Shown one piece after another: positions 36,472 through 45,600 of a stretch of 64,000 nucleotides of DNA. A program made the translations under genes and the position numbers. Below the pieces are notes generated by a model. That model did not search any database and was not told where the DNA came from. It was given only the letters and a program-made list of their open reading frames with translations. The stretch comes from an uncultured Prevotella sp. GTDB taxonomy: Bacteria > Bacteroidota > Bacteroidia > Bacteroidales > Bacteroidaceae. The stretch spans positions 24,447 through 88,446 of the forward strand of contig USDT01000005.1 in NCBI GenBank assembly GCA_900553465.1. Reading direction: 5' to 3'. How positions within the stretch are numbered: the first letter of the stretch is position 1; every line of letters starts with the position of its first letter.

Positions 36472-36873
36472 CTATTTGGCTGAATTGTAGTATTCCAGTC
36501 CCTTTTTCATATTACCGATGAGCGCATCCGATGAATATGTGGCTCCACTCACGGCGTCCACCTTCATCTTTGCTGCGGTTTTCGGGTCTTTGCCTATGTA
36601 TGCCGACAGCAGTTTTTTAGCTCTTGCGAAAAAGCCCGGCGCCTCGTTGTTTGCCAGCGTTTCTATTTTTGTTATCTTGTTGTTGCTGATGTATATTTTC
36701 AGCGGTGTTGTTCCGCCGTATCCTTTTACGCTTTGGGCTATGGATGCGGTGTTCACCATGGTGGTGCTGCCCTTCTTGCTTATGGCCCCTTTGTTCTGTA
36801 TGGCCGATGCAAAGGTCAGGGCCATTGCCGTGCAGAGCAGTATTGCAGCTATTGTGTTTGTTGTCTTCTTCAT
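36472..36873 (-). CDS. Exported FMN-binding domain protein
   Basis: A 133-residue protein with an N-terminal signal peptide or anchor (about residues 5-24). The end carries the flavinylation motif DAVSGATYSS at residues 106-115, in which FMN is attached to threonine 112 by an ApbE-type transferase in RnfG, NqrC and related FMN_bind proteins. It is much smaller than RnfG/NqrC and stands as a single domain. No ApbE gene is in the window. The likely role is extracytoplasmic electron transfer. It precedes the two-component genes on the same strand but need not share their transcript. Confidence 0.85.
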   Translation of the reverse strand: MKKTTNTIAAILLCTAMALTFASAIQNKGAISKKGSTTMVNTASIAQSVKGYGGTTPLKIYISNNKITKIETLANNEAPGFFARAKKLLSAYIGKDPKTAAKMKVDAVSGATYSSDALIGNMKKGLEYYNSAK

Positions 36874-36949
36874 CTTCTGCTGATGGTATTGTGTTTGCGT
36901 ATGTTGCCTGTGGATTGTTTGTTAGTATGGTTCCCTAATAAAAAATGAA

Positions 36950-36987
36950 CCGGCAGACGGCAGCAACATGACTGTCCGCCTGCCGGC
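36950..36987 (-). terminator. ddh terminator
   Basis: An imperfect hairpin (GCCGGCAGGCGG on the minus strand, with CCGTCTGCCGGT on the far arm), followed by TTCATTTTTTATT on the minus strand. It lies 24 bases after the ddh stop. Confidence 0.7.
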
Positions 36988-37010
36988 TTTCACATCTCAG
37001 TTGTGTGGCA

Positions 37011-37910
37011 TTATACAAGATGTGATATGAGTTCTTCGCGGTCGCCTTCGAGCATGTCTATCACCGGAATCTCAATCATGGTGTAGCATCCCGGCTGCTG
37101 GCGCATAGAGGCACGTGCAACGTTCACGAGCACCTGGCCTGTGAGTGCCGGATTGTTGATGCTCATGTTGAATTCCATACGCTGATTCTGTGTCTTTCCG
37201 CTCACACCCTTGCGTACGAGGTTCACGCCGTGACCCATGTCGCGCACGTCGTCAACTGACGGAACTGCGAACACGTGTGTCTCGTCGCTTGCGAAGTATG
37301 GGTCTGCCTTTATGGCCTTTGTCACTTCCTCGAGGCTTGCACCTTCATCCAGCTCTACGTACACCATGCGGCGGTGCAGTCCTTCGCCCTTCGGAATGGT
37401 CATAGACAGAGCGTTCTTCACGCCCTCCTTACCTCTAACGCATACGCTGTGTCCCATAGACATACCCGGTCCGAAGTTGGTGTAGCTCAGTCCTTTCGGT
37501 GCGAGGCTCTGCATCAGAGTGCGCACGATAGAGTCCGAACCCGGATCCCAGCCGGCTGCAATAACAGCCACTGTGCCGTGCTCCTTGCATATAGGCATGA
37601 GCGCGTTGCGGTAGTCGAGAATGGAAGTGTGTATGTCGAAGCTGTCCACAGTGTTGATACCCATGGCCAGTATTTTCTTTGCGTATTCCTCACAGCTGCG
37701 TGTCGGTGTGGCAAGAATGGCCACGTCTACGTCTTTCAGTTCGGTTATGTCCTTCACCACATCGTATGCGGCGAGCTCTGCCGGTTTGTTTTCTGCGCCG
37801 TTGCGGCGTACTATTCCTGCTATTTCGAAGTCTGAGGAAGCCTCAAGTGCCTGTACTGTGTAGTGTCCGATGTTGCCGTATCCCACTACGGCTGCTCTGA
37901 TCTTTTTCAT
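37011..37910 (-). CDS. ddh: meso-Diaminopimelate D-dehydrogenase
   Basis: A 299-residue NADP-dependent enzyme with the N-terminal Rossmann motif (IRAAVVGYGNIG, glycines at 10, 12 and 15) and the family segments ILATPTRSCEEYAKKIL, VAAGWDPGSDSIVRTLMQSLAPKG and GPGMSMGHSVCVRGKEGV. It interconverts tetrahydrodipicolinate and meso-diaminopimelate directly, the short branch of lysine and peptidoglycan precursor synthesis. The gene is monocistronic. A -7-like element is at 38012-38019. The reading is clean and full-length (about 300 to 330 is normal). Confidence 0.95.
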   Translation of the reverse strand: MKKIRAAVVGYGNIGHYTVQALEASSDFEIAGIVRRNGAENKPAELAAYDVVKDITELKDVDVAILATPTRSCEEYAKKILAMGINTVDSFDIHTSILDYRNALMPICKEHGTVAVIAAGWDPGSDSIVRTLMQSLAPKGLSYTNFGPGMSMGHSVCVRGKEGVKNALSMTIPKGEGLHRRMVYVELDEGASLEEVTKAIKADPYFASDETHVFAVPSVDDVRDMGHGVNLVRKGVSGKTQNQRMEFNMSINNPALTGQVLVNVARASMRQQPGCYTMIEIPVIDMLEGDREELISHLV

Positions 37911-38011
37911 CTTTTCTTGTGTTTATAAATTGTGTTTGTATCCTGTTTCCGCACTTCCTTTGCCGGCATTGCCTGTGTTTCATGCCGCGGACAGTGCATA
38001 TTTATCTCACG

Positions 38012-38019
38012 CAAAGTTA
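38012..38019 (-). promoter_or_regulatory. Candidate ddh promoter -7 element
   Basis: TAACTTTG on the minus strand fits TAnnTTTG. The leader to the ddh ATG would be about 100 bases. No good -33 TTTG was found at normal spacing. Confidence 0.45.
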
Positions 38020-38322
38020 CAAAAATATTGAAAAAGCCGCATCTGAGAAAATATTTTTTTAGTTTGTTTATGTCTTCTTTATCACATGTCAACTTTTCTG
38101 CCATATATTGTGCACGTCCGTAAGACCACGTATATAAGGCATAAAGGCCGGATGCCATGCGGTTGCATAAATATACACATCCTGTGTTCCGCCTCTGCAT
38201 ATTTATTCAACGCCAGTCCCGTGATAGTGCGTTTTTTGCGTTGACAGTGGCATGTGACCGCAAATTTGTGAGTTTTGAGGAATGAATGTAATGCGTTGCC
38301 ACACAATGTTTTTATTGTTTTA

Positions 38323-38388
38323 TCGATCCGTCGGTGCCTTTCTTGTTCTTCGGGAAAGCCTTTTCAGCATTGCCGTAAAGCCCTTTTG
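38323..38388. repeat. Short array of three 22-base modules
   Basis: Three adjacent 22-base units (38323, 38345 and 38367), the last two sharing AAAGCC followed by a TTTT run, like those at 52252-52383. They lie in the 718-base gap between ddh and the CoA-disulfide-reductase fusion. This is the most degenerate instance; on its own it would be weak, but the period equals that of the other five. The rest of the gap holds only promoter-like elements. Confidence 0.45.
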
Positions 38389-38628
38389 ATGTGTCCGTGG
38401 GGGGCAGACGTGTTGTGTAGTTTATTTTTATGCATTCTTACAGGTCTGTGTATGGTATTATGAGACATGTTTGTATATATGTCGCATATACTATAAAAGC
38501 TCAGCCGGAATACGATAAGGAGCAGAAATCATGTCGGACAGGCAACTGCCGGGATGTAGAATTTGTGTGGCGGTTTATTGTTTTTATGGAATAATATATT
38601 ATCTTTACGGCGCTAATTTTTCAAAACT

Positions 38629-41061
38629 ATGAAACATGTAATCATTGGCGGAGTCGCCGGCGGAGCCACCGCGGCGGCACGCATAAGACGAGCTGACGAG
38701 AACGCTGAGATAGTTCTCATCGACAAAGGTAAATATATATCGTATGCAAACTGTGGTCTTCCTTATTATATAGGTGGTGTCATAAAGAGCCGCGACAAGT
38801 TGTTCGTGCAGACGCCGGAGGCCTTCTCCCGCCGTTTCAACATAGACGTGCGCACGCAGAACGAGGCACTGGCCATTGACACTGTCAAGCATGAGGTGAG
38901 CATAAGACGCGCCGACGGCACCACATATACAGAGACCTACGACCGTCTGCTGCTCTCGCCGGGCGCCGATCCTGTGCGTCCGCCGCTCGAGGGCATCGAC
39001 ACCGAAGGCATATTCACCCTGCGCAACGTGGACGACACCGACCGCATACACCAGTATCTCACCACTCATCGTGTGAACCACGCCGTAGTTGTAGGCGGTG
39101 GTTTCATAGGTCTGGAGATGGCAGAAAACCTTCATCATGCCGGAGCTGCGGTGTCTATAGTAGAGATGGCCGACCAGGTGATGGCTCCAGTCGATTTTTC
39201 TATTGCCTCACATGTGCATCGTCATCTTATGGACAAAGGCGTAGGACTGCTGCTGGGCAAGGGAGTTGAGAAGTTCGCGCAGGAAGAAGGCCGCATCAAA
39301 GTGTTCCTCAACACTGGCGAGACGCTCACGGCCGACCTCGTGCTGCTGTCCATCGGCGTGCGCCCTTCTACCTCGCTGGCCAAGGAAGCAGGCATAGAGC
39401 TGGGAGCGCGCGGCATAAAGGTGAACAAATATCTGCAGACATCAGTACCCGACGTTTACGCCGTGGGCGACGCAATAGAGTACGAACATCCCATAGCCGG
39501 CGGTCCGTGGCTCAACTATCTGGCCGGTCCTGCCAACCGTCAGGCGCGCATAGCAGCCGACAACATGGTATTCGGCAACCGCGAGGAGTATGAGGGCGCC
39601 ATCGGAACATCCATTGCCAAGGTGTTCGACATAACAGTCGGTGCCACCGGACTGGCCGCCAAGCACCTCAAACGCATGGGTGTACCATATCTGACATCGG
39701 TCACCACATCTTCGTCGCATGCCGGTTACTATCCCGGAGCGTTCAATCTCACACTGAAACTCACCTTTGCCCCCGACACCGGACGCATCTACGGAGCTCA
39801 GTGTGTGGGCGTGGAAGGTGTGGACAAACGCATTGACGAGATAGCCATGCTCATAAAGCAGGGCGGCACCGTGCGCGATCTTGTGAAGACCGAACAGGCC
39901 TACGCTCCGCCGTTTGCCTCGGCCAAGGATCCTGTTGCTATTGCCGGCTATGTGGCATGCAATACGTTGGACAAGGTTATGCCCGTCATTACATGGCGCG
40001 AGCTTGCGGCTGCCGACAAAGCTGCCGTGCGACTGGTGGACGTGCGTACGCCGGAGGAGTATGCGCTCGGTACGATAGACGGAGCAGTGAACATACCGCT
40101 CGACGACCTGCGCGGACGTCTCGGAGAACTTGATAAAGATGACGACATCGTGGTGTTCTGTGCAGTCGGATTGCGTGGATATCTGGCGCAGCAGATTCTT
40201 CTCGGCCGCGGCTACAAGCAGGTGAGAAATCTCTCGGGTGGATACAAGACCTATGCGCTTGCCACACAGAAGGTGGAGTCAGTGGCAGAACAGCCGTGCG
40301 CGTGTGACACAAACCGTCCGGAAAGCTGCGGCAACATGGTTCTGCTCGACGCATGTGGCCTGCAGTGTCCCGGTCCGATAATGCGTCTGAAACAGACAAT
40401 GGACGGTATGTCTGTCGGACAGATGGTAGAGGTGAAGGCCACCGATCCGGGATTCGCACGTGATGCCGAATCGTGGTGCCGCTCTACGGGCAACAGATTC
40501 GTTTCGAAAGAGTCGGCCAACGGTTATCATACAGTCGTGATACAGAAGCAGGAGGCATGCTCTGCGCCTGAGACACCGGCACAGGGCGCACGCCGCGACA
40601 AGACACTCATCATGTTCAGCGACAATCTCGACCGCGCGCTTGCCACATTCGTGCTGGCCAACGGAGCGGCTGCAACGGGTGGCAAGGTGACGATATTCTT
40701 CACCTTCTGGGGCCTGAACGTCATAAAGAAGCGCAACAAACCGAGTGTTGCCAAGGACTTCTTCTCGCGTATGTTTGCGTGGATGCTGCCGTCAGACTCA
40801 ACAAAACTGCATCTCTCCAAACTGAGCATGTTTGGCATGGGCGACCTTCTGATGCGCCATATCATGCGTAAGAAGAACATATCGCAGCTCGAAGAGCTCA
40901 TGCAGCAGGCCATGGACAACGGTGTGGAACTGATAGCCTGCCAGATGACCATGGACATGATGGGCATCAGCCGTGAGGAACTCATCGACGGAGTGACCGT
41001 AGGCGGTGTAGCCACATACATGGACCGTGCCGACAATGCAGGTGTAAATCTCTTTATCTGA
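38629..41061 (+). CDS. CoA-disulfide reductase/rhodanese/TusA/DsrE fusion protein
   Basis: An 810-residue four-part fusion. Residues 1-440 are a flavoprotein disulfide reductase with GGVAGGATAAARIRR and the single redox cysteine C42 in SYANCGLPYYIGG, the pattern of CoA-disulfide reductases and NADH-dependent persulfide reductases. Residues about 455-545 are a rhodanese domain with active cysteine C511 (VVFCAVGLRGY). Residues about 570-640 are a TusA/SirA domain with the Cys-Pro pair C580-P581 (LDACGLQCPGPIMRLKQ). The end is a DsrE-family domain (TLIMFSDNLDRALATFVLANGAAATGGKVTIFFTFWGLNVIKK). All carry or transfer sulfane sulfur, so it may channel persulfides. A TATCTTTA at 38600-38607 may be its -7 element; a terminator follows. 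Confidence 0.9.
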   Translation: MKHVIIGGVAGGATAAARIRRADENAEIVLIDKGKYISYANCGLPYYIGGVIKSRDKLFVQTPEAFSRRFNIDVRTQNEALAIDTVKHEVSIRRADGTTYTETYDRLLLSPGADPVRPPLEGIDTEGIFTLRNVDDTDRIHQYLTTHRVNHAVVVGGGFIGLEMAENLHHAGAAVSIVEMADQVMAPVDFSIASHVHRHLMDKGVGLLLGKGVEKFAQEEGRIKVFLNTGETLTADLVLLSIGVRPSTSLAKEAGIELGARGIKVNKYLQTSVPDVYAVGDAIEYEHPIAGGPWLNYLAGPANRQARIAADNMVFGNREEYEGAIGTSIAKVFDITVGATGLAAKHLKRMGVPYLTSVTTSSSHAGYYPGAFNLTLKLTFAPDTGRIYGAQCVGVEGVDKRIDEIAMLIKQGGTVRDLVKTEQAYAPPFASAKDPVAIAGYVACNTLDKVMPVITWRELAAADKAAVRLVDVRTPEEYALGTIDGAVNIPLDDLRGRLGELDKDDDIVVFCAVGLRGYLAQQILLGRGYKQVRNLSGGYKTYALATQKVESVAEQPCACDTNRPESCGNMVLLDACGLQCPGPIMRLKQTMDGMSVGQMVEVKATDPGFARDAESWCRSTGNRFVSKESANGYHTVVIQKQEACSAPETPAQGARRDKTLIMFSDNLDRALATFVLANGAAATGGKVTIFFTFWGLNVIKKRNKPSVAKDFFSRMFAWMLPSDSTKLHLSKLSMFGMGDLLMRHIMRKKNISQLEELMQQAMDNGVELIACQMTMDMMGISREELIDGVTVGGVATYMDRADNAGVNLFI

Positions 41062-41134
41062 CAATCAGTTGAAGGTCTCACGCTACGTCTGATGAAAGGT
41101 CAGCCGTACGTTGCCGGACCTCACACATTATTAT

Positions 41135-41175
41135 ATATCCGTCCCGATTACGATTACGTGTGTCGGGACGGATAT
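41135..41175 (+). terminator. Terminator after the CoA-disulfide-reductase fusion
   Basis: A 13-base perfect stem (ATATCCGTCCCGA against TCGGGACGGATAT) with a 15-base loop, followed by GTTTTTG. It lies 74 bases after the stop codon. Confidence 0.75.
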
Positions 41176-41280
41176 GTTTTTGCTGTGTTTTCCTAAGTAA
41201 GTCGTTACGTCGTCTTCGGCACAATAGAAATAATGTGGTGATTGGTTTGAATAAAAAATGTGCCTCCAACCTTGAATCAG

Positions 41281-41772
41281 CATTGTTTCCTTCTGTTGAG
41301 ATGATGGTAATATGGGCCACTTACAGATTTTCATTATTCTGCGATTTTTCCGTCCGAGTTTTCAGTTCTACCCCGAAAAATAAGCGAGTATTTGCGGGCT
41401 GACGCTCCTTCGGACGCAAATTCGCGAAAAATAAGAGGCTTATGCAATTTGTTGAGTGTCAGTGGCTTATGTTTGAAGATAATTCTTTCGTCCTGCAATA
41501 AGCACCATATTGGCACGTGATACGGTCCATTTCAGTGCCTGATATGCACCATAACACACCCTGAAACAGGCATAACCAGACCCTAAAACGGGCTTAATCG
41601 GAATACAAGATGAATCATAAGGCATTCCACTACGTGGTATACCACAAGGCGGTACGGCCCGAATAGGCCTTTCTTATACGTGATTTAACATTCCTTTACA
41701 TCTCTTTTGCGGAAAAATTTTGTCAAAAAAAAGTCAAGAAAAACTGTAAGTCCGCCTGCTGAGTTTTCTTTA
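41281..41772. repeat. Interspersed intergenic element, copy 2, with 22-base modules
   Basis: Second long copy of the element described at 15020. The left end shares GATTTT and CAATATGGGCCAC-like sequence with copy 3 only. The hairpin site is at 41384-41425 but its stem is partly broken (the left arm has GCGAGTATTTGC). Five 22-base modules are at 41491-41600 and the right block is at 41684-41741. Between modules and right block, copies 2 and 3 also share a GCGGTACGGCC segment. It lies between the fusion gene and ruvA, both on the plus strand. The 240 bases from here to ruvA hold a TATATTTG (41905-41912) but no gene. Confidence 0.75.
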
Positions 41773-42014
41773 AAAGCATGGAGATTTGGTGTGATGAAAA
41801 ACACGGGAAGGGTGTGCCGGCTGCGGGGTGTGCGGCGGACGGCAATATGTTAAAACTGCATTTTATGCACAGCTGTAACAATAAAACGCCGCTGCATACG
41901 TTAATATATTTGAATTAATGTGTTTTTCTGTCCGCACCGCGCGGCATTTTCCGCGTACATGGCACATCACGCCGGATGCCGGGCACGAATCAGGCATAAC
42001 ATAAGTAAAAGACA

Positions 42015-42626
42015 ATGATAGAATACATAAAAGGCGAACTGACCGATCTGACACCCGCTCTGGCGGTGGTGGAGGCGGCCGGTGTGGGCTATGCTCTCAA
42101 CATTTCGCTCAACACATACACAGCCATACAGGGCAAAAAGGAAGTGAAACTCTATGTGCACGAGGCTCTCGTGGCCGGCGGACGCGACGATTCGTTCACG
42201 CTCTACGGATTCGTATCGAAGCAGGAACGTGAGGTCTACCGGTTGCTCATCACCGTGTCGGGCGTAGGAGCCAACACCGCGCGCATGATACTTTCCACCA
42301 TGTCGCCCGCCGAACTGAGTTCAGCCATATCCACAGGCAACGAAAGACTCATCAAAAGCGTGAAGGGCATAGGACTGAAAACGGCACAGAGAATAATAGT
42401 GGACCTTCGCGACAAGATGCTGTCGCTGGGAATTGCGACGGAGGAGAAGTGCGATGCGGCGAGCGCTGTTGTCAACGTAGAGGTGAGAGACGAGGCCGTA
42501 TCGGCGCTCACCATGCTCGGATTCTCGCCCGCACCGTCGGCCAAGGTGGTTGTAGCCATACTGGAAGAAAATCCCGACATGCCTGTTGAACAAGTCGTTA
42601 AGTTGGCCTTGAAGCAGATAAAGTGA
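42015..42626 (+). CDS. ruvA: Holliday junction ATP-dependent helicase subunit RuvA
   Basis: A 203-residue RuvA, which binds four-way junctions as a tetramer and loads RuvB. The N-terminal OB domain begins MIEYIKGELTDLTPALAVVEAAGVGYALNIS, the middle has two helix-hairpin-helix motifs (VSGVGANTARMIL and VKGIGLKTAQRIIVDL), and the C-terminal domain that contacts RuvB ends VVAILEENPDMPVEQVVKLALKQIK. It is followed, with a four-base GTGA overlap, by sprA. The ruvA-sprA order is common in Bacteroidetes. Confidence 0.97.
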   Translation: MIEYIKGELTDLTPALAVVEAAGVGYALNISLNTYTAIQGKKEVKLYVHEALVAGGRDDSFTLYGFVSKQEREVYRLLITVSGVGANTARMILSTMSPAELSSAISTGNERLIKSVKGIGLKTAQRIIVDLRDKMLSLGIATEEKCDAASAVVNVEVRDEAVSALTMLGFSPAPSAKVVVAILEENPDMPVEQVVKLALKQIK

Positions 42627-45600
42627 AAATAAGAAAAATCATATACGGACTGTTTATTTCATTGTTTGCCGTAAGTCTGGCAAGCTATGCTCTCTCCGTA
42701 CCTTATTATCAGGACCAGAATCCGCGGAGGAGAAACAACAACCAGCCCGCGCAACAGACCGAGAAGAAGGATACTCTGGCCATAAAGGCACAGCCGATAA
42801 TAGACAATGAGGATTCCATTCCCGATTCGTTGCTCAACGCCAGATGGAAGATTCAGCGCACATTGCCCATCACCATCGATGACCTTGACCAGAATGCGGC
42901 CGACCTGAAACGTCCCGACAATCTGAAACAGGAGGTGGAATACAACGATTCGCTCGATCTTTACGTCATCGGTTCTAAGATGAGTGACTCCTATATCAAC
43001 ACGCCCATATACATGACGCCGGCCGAATATCGCAAGTGGAGCGAGAAAAAGGCCATGCAAAGATATTTTCGCGAGAAGAACGACGAGATATATCAGGCTA
43101 AGGGAAAGGAGAAGTTCGATTTCACGGACATGCACTTCGAACTCGGACCGGCCGAAAAGATATTCGGCCCGGGAGGCGTGCGCATCAAGACACAGGGTAC
43201 GGCCGAGTTGAAGTTCGGTGCCACGCTGAAGAGCATCGACAACCCTTCGCTGCCTATACGCAACCGTAAGACCACGACCATCGACTTCGATGAGAAGATA
43301 AACCTCAACGTGAACGGTAAGGTGGGTGATAAGGTCAACATGAACCTTAACTATAATACCGACGCCACATTCGACTTTGACTCGCAGAACCTCAAGCTCA
43401 AATACGACGGCAAGGAAGACGAGATTATAAAACTCGTTGAGGCCGGTAACATATCGTTTCCGTCCAATTCGTCGCTCGTGAAGGGCGCTTCGTCGCTCTT
43501 CGGTATACGCACCGACCTGCAGTTCGGCAAACTCAAGCTGCAGCTTGTGGGCTCGCAGAAGAAGTCGTCCACCACAAGTGTGTCGTCGAAGGGCGGCGCG
43601 CAGCTCACACCTTTCGAGATAGACGTGGCTAACTATGAGGAAAACCGCCACTTCTTCCTTTCTCAGTATTTCCGCGACAAGTATGATGCCGGCATGCAGA
43701 CACTGCCAACAGTGGCTACGGGTATCAACATCAACCGTGTGGAAATATGGGTTACCAACAAGACGGGAACCACAACCAACACCCGAAACATCATCGCTCT
43801 GACCGACCTCGGTGAGAATGCAAAGATATCCAATCCGCTGTGGGCGCCGATGGGACAGAACGTTCCGTCGAACAATGCCAACTCGGAGTACTCGTCGATG
43901 GTCAATCAGTATGCTGCGGCACGCGACATTGATCAGACCTCTACGGTGCTCGATGGTATATCGGGATTTGTAGGTGGCGTCGATTATGAGAAACTCGAGA
44001 GTGCAAGACTGCTCAATTCGTCTGAATATACAGTAAATTCCGCACTCGGATACATCTCGCTCAAAACCACCATTCAGACCGACCAGGTGCTCGCCGTGGC
44101 CTATGAGTACACTTATGGTGGCGTGACCTATCAGGTGGGTGAGTTTGCGTCGGACATCACCGACGTCAATCAGGCTCTCTTCGTGAAGTCGTTGAAGAAC
44201 ACGAGCAACAATCCGCAGCAGGGCAACTGGGACTTGATGATGAAGAACGTTTACTATCTTGCTTCGTCAGTGGAGAAGGACAAGTTCCGTCTCGACGTCA
44301 AGTTCCAGAGCGATACTACGGGAGTTTATCTGACTTATATACCCGAACCGCAGGTCAAGGACCAGACCATCATAAAAGTGCTCGGTGCCGACCGCCTCGA
44401 CAACAACATGAAGACAAACCCTAACGGTTACTTCGACTATGTGGACGGATACACCGTGAGCGACGGCCGTGTGTTCTTCCCGAAGGCCGAACCGTTCGGA
44501 AGCTACATGTACAATTATCTTGTCGGCAAGGGCGTGGCGGCTGCACAGGCTTCCAAATATGCCTTTACCGAACTGTACGACTCGACAAAGACTGTTGCCA
44601 AACAGATAGCCGAGAAGAACAAGTACATGCTTATGGGACAATTTCGCGGTACGCTTGCCAATGTCATATCGCTCGGAGCGGTGAACATTCCGCAGGGTTC
44701 TGTCGTCGTGACGGCCGGTGGAGTGGTGCTGACCGAAGGCTCCGACTATACCGTGGATTACAATCTCGGCGAGGTGACCATTCTCAATCAGAGCATCATC
44801 GACGCCGGAACGTCTGTCAATGTTTCGCTTGAGAGCAACACGGAATATGCACAGCAGCGCAAGACAATGTTCGGAGTGAACTGGGAGTACGACTTTTCAA
44901 AGGACTTCCAGATAAGCGGTACGCTCCAGCATCTGTCCGAACAGGCGCTCACAACAAAGGTGGCGATGGGGTCGGAACCGCTCAACAACACCATATGGGG
45001 ACTCAACCTGAACTGGAAAAAGGAAAGTCAGTGGCTGACAAACCTGCTTGACAAGATACCGTTCCTGCAACTCACGCAGCCTTCAAACATATCTTTCACG
45101 GGTGAATTTGCGCAACTCATTGCCGGACAAAGCCGTGGTACGCAGGACAACGCGTCCTATCTCGACGACTTCGAGAATACCAAGAGTGCCATAGACGTGA
45201 GCACTCCGACATCGTGGCTCATATCGAGTGTGCCGACAATGTTCCCGGAATACAGTGACAAAACAACTCTTCGAAGCGGTTATAACCGTTCGCTTCTGGC
45301 ATGGTACACCATTGACCCGCTGTTCACAAGGCGCAGTTCGTCGCTCACACCGGGCCATATCAAGGGCGACCTGGAGCAGTTGTCCAACCATTATGTGCGC
45401 GAAGTGCCGGTGAGAGAGCTTTATCCAAACCGCGACCAGAGCTCATACAGTGGAGCTACTTCTACACTGAGCATTCTCAACCTGGCATATTATCCGAACG
45501 AACGTGGTCCTTACAACTTCAGCACCGACCTTGCTTATGACGGAACATTGAACAATCCGACAAAGCATTGGGGCGGTATGATGCGTAAACTCGATACAAA

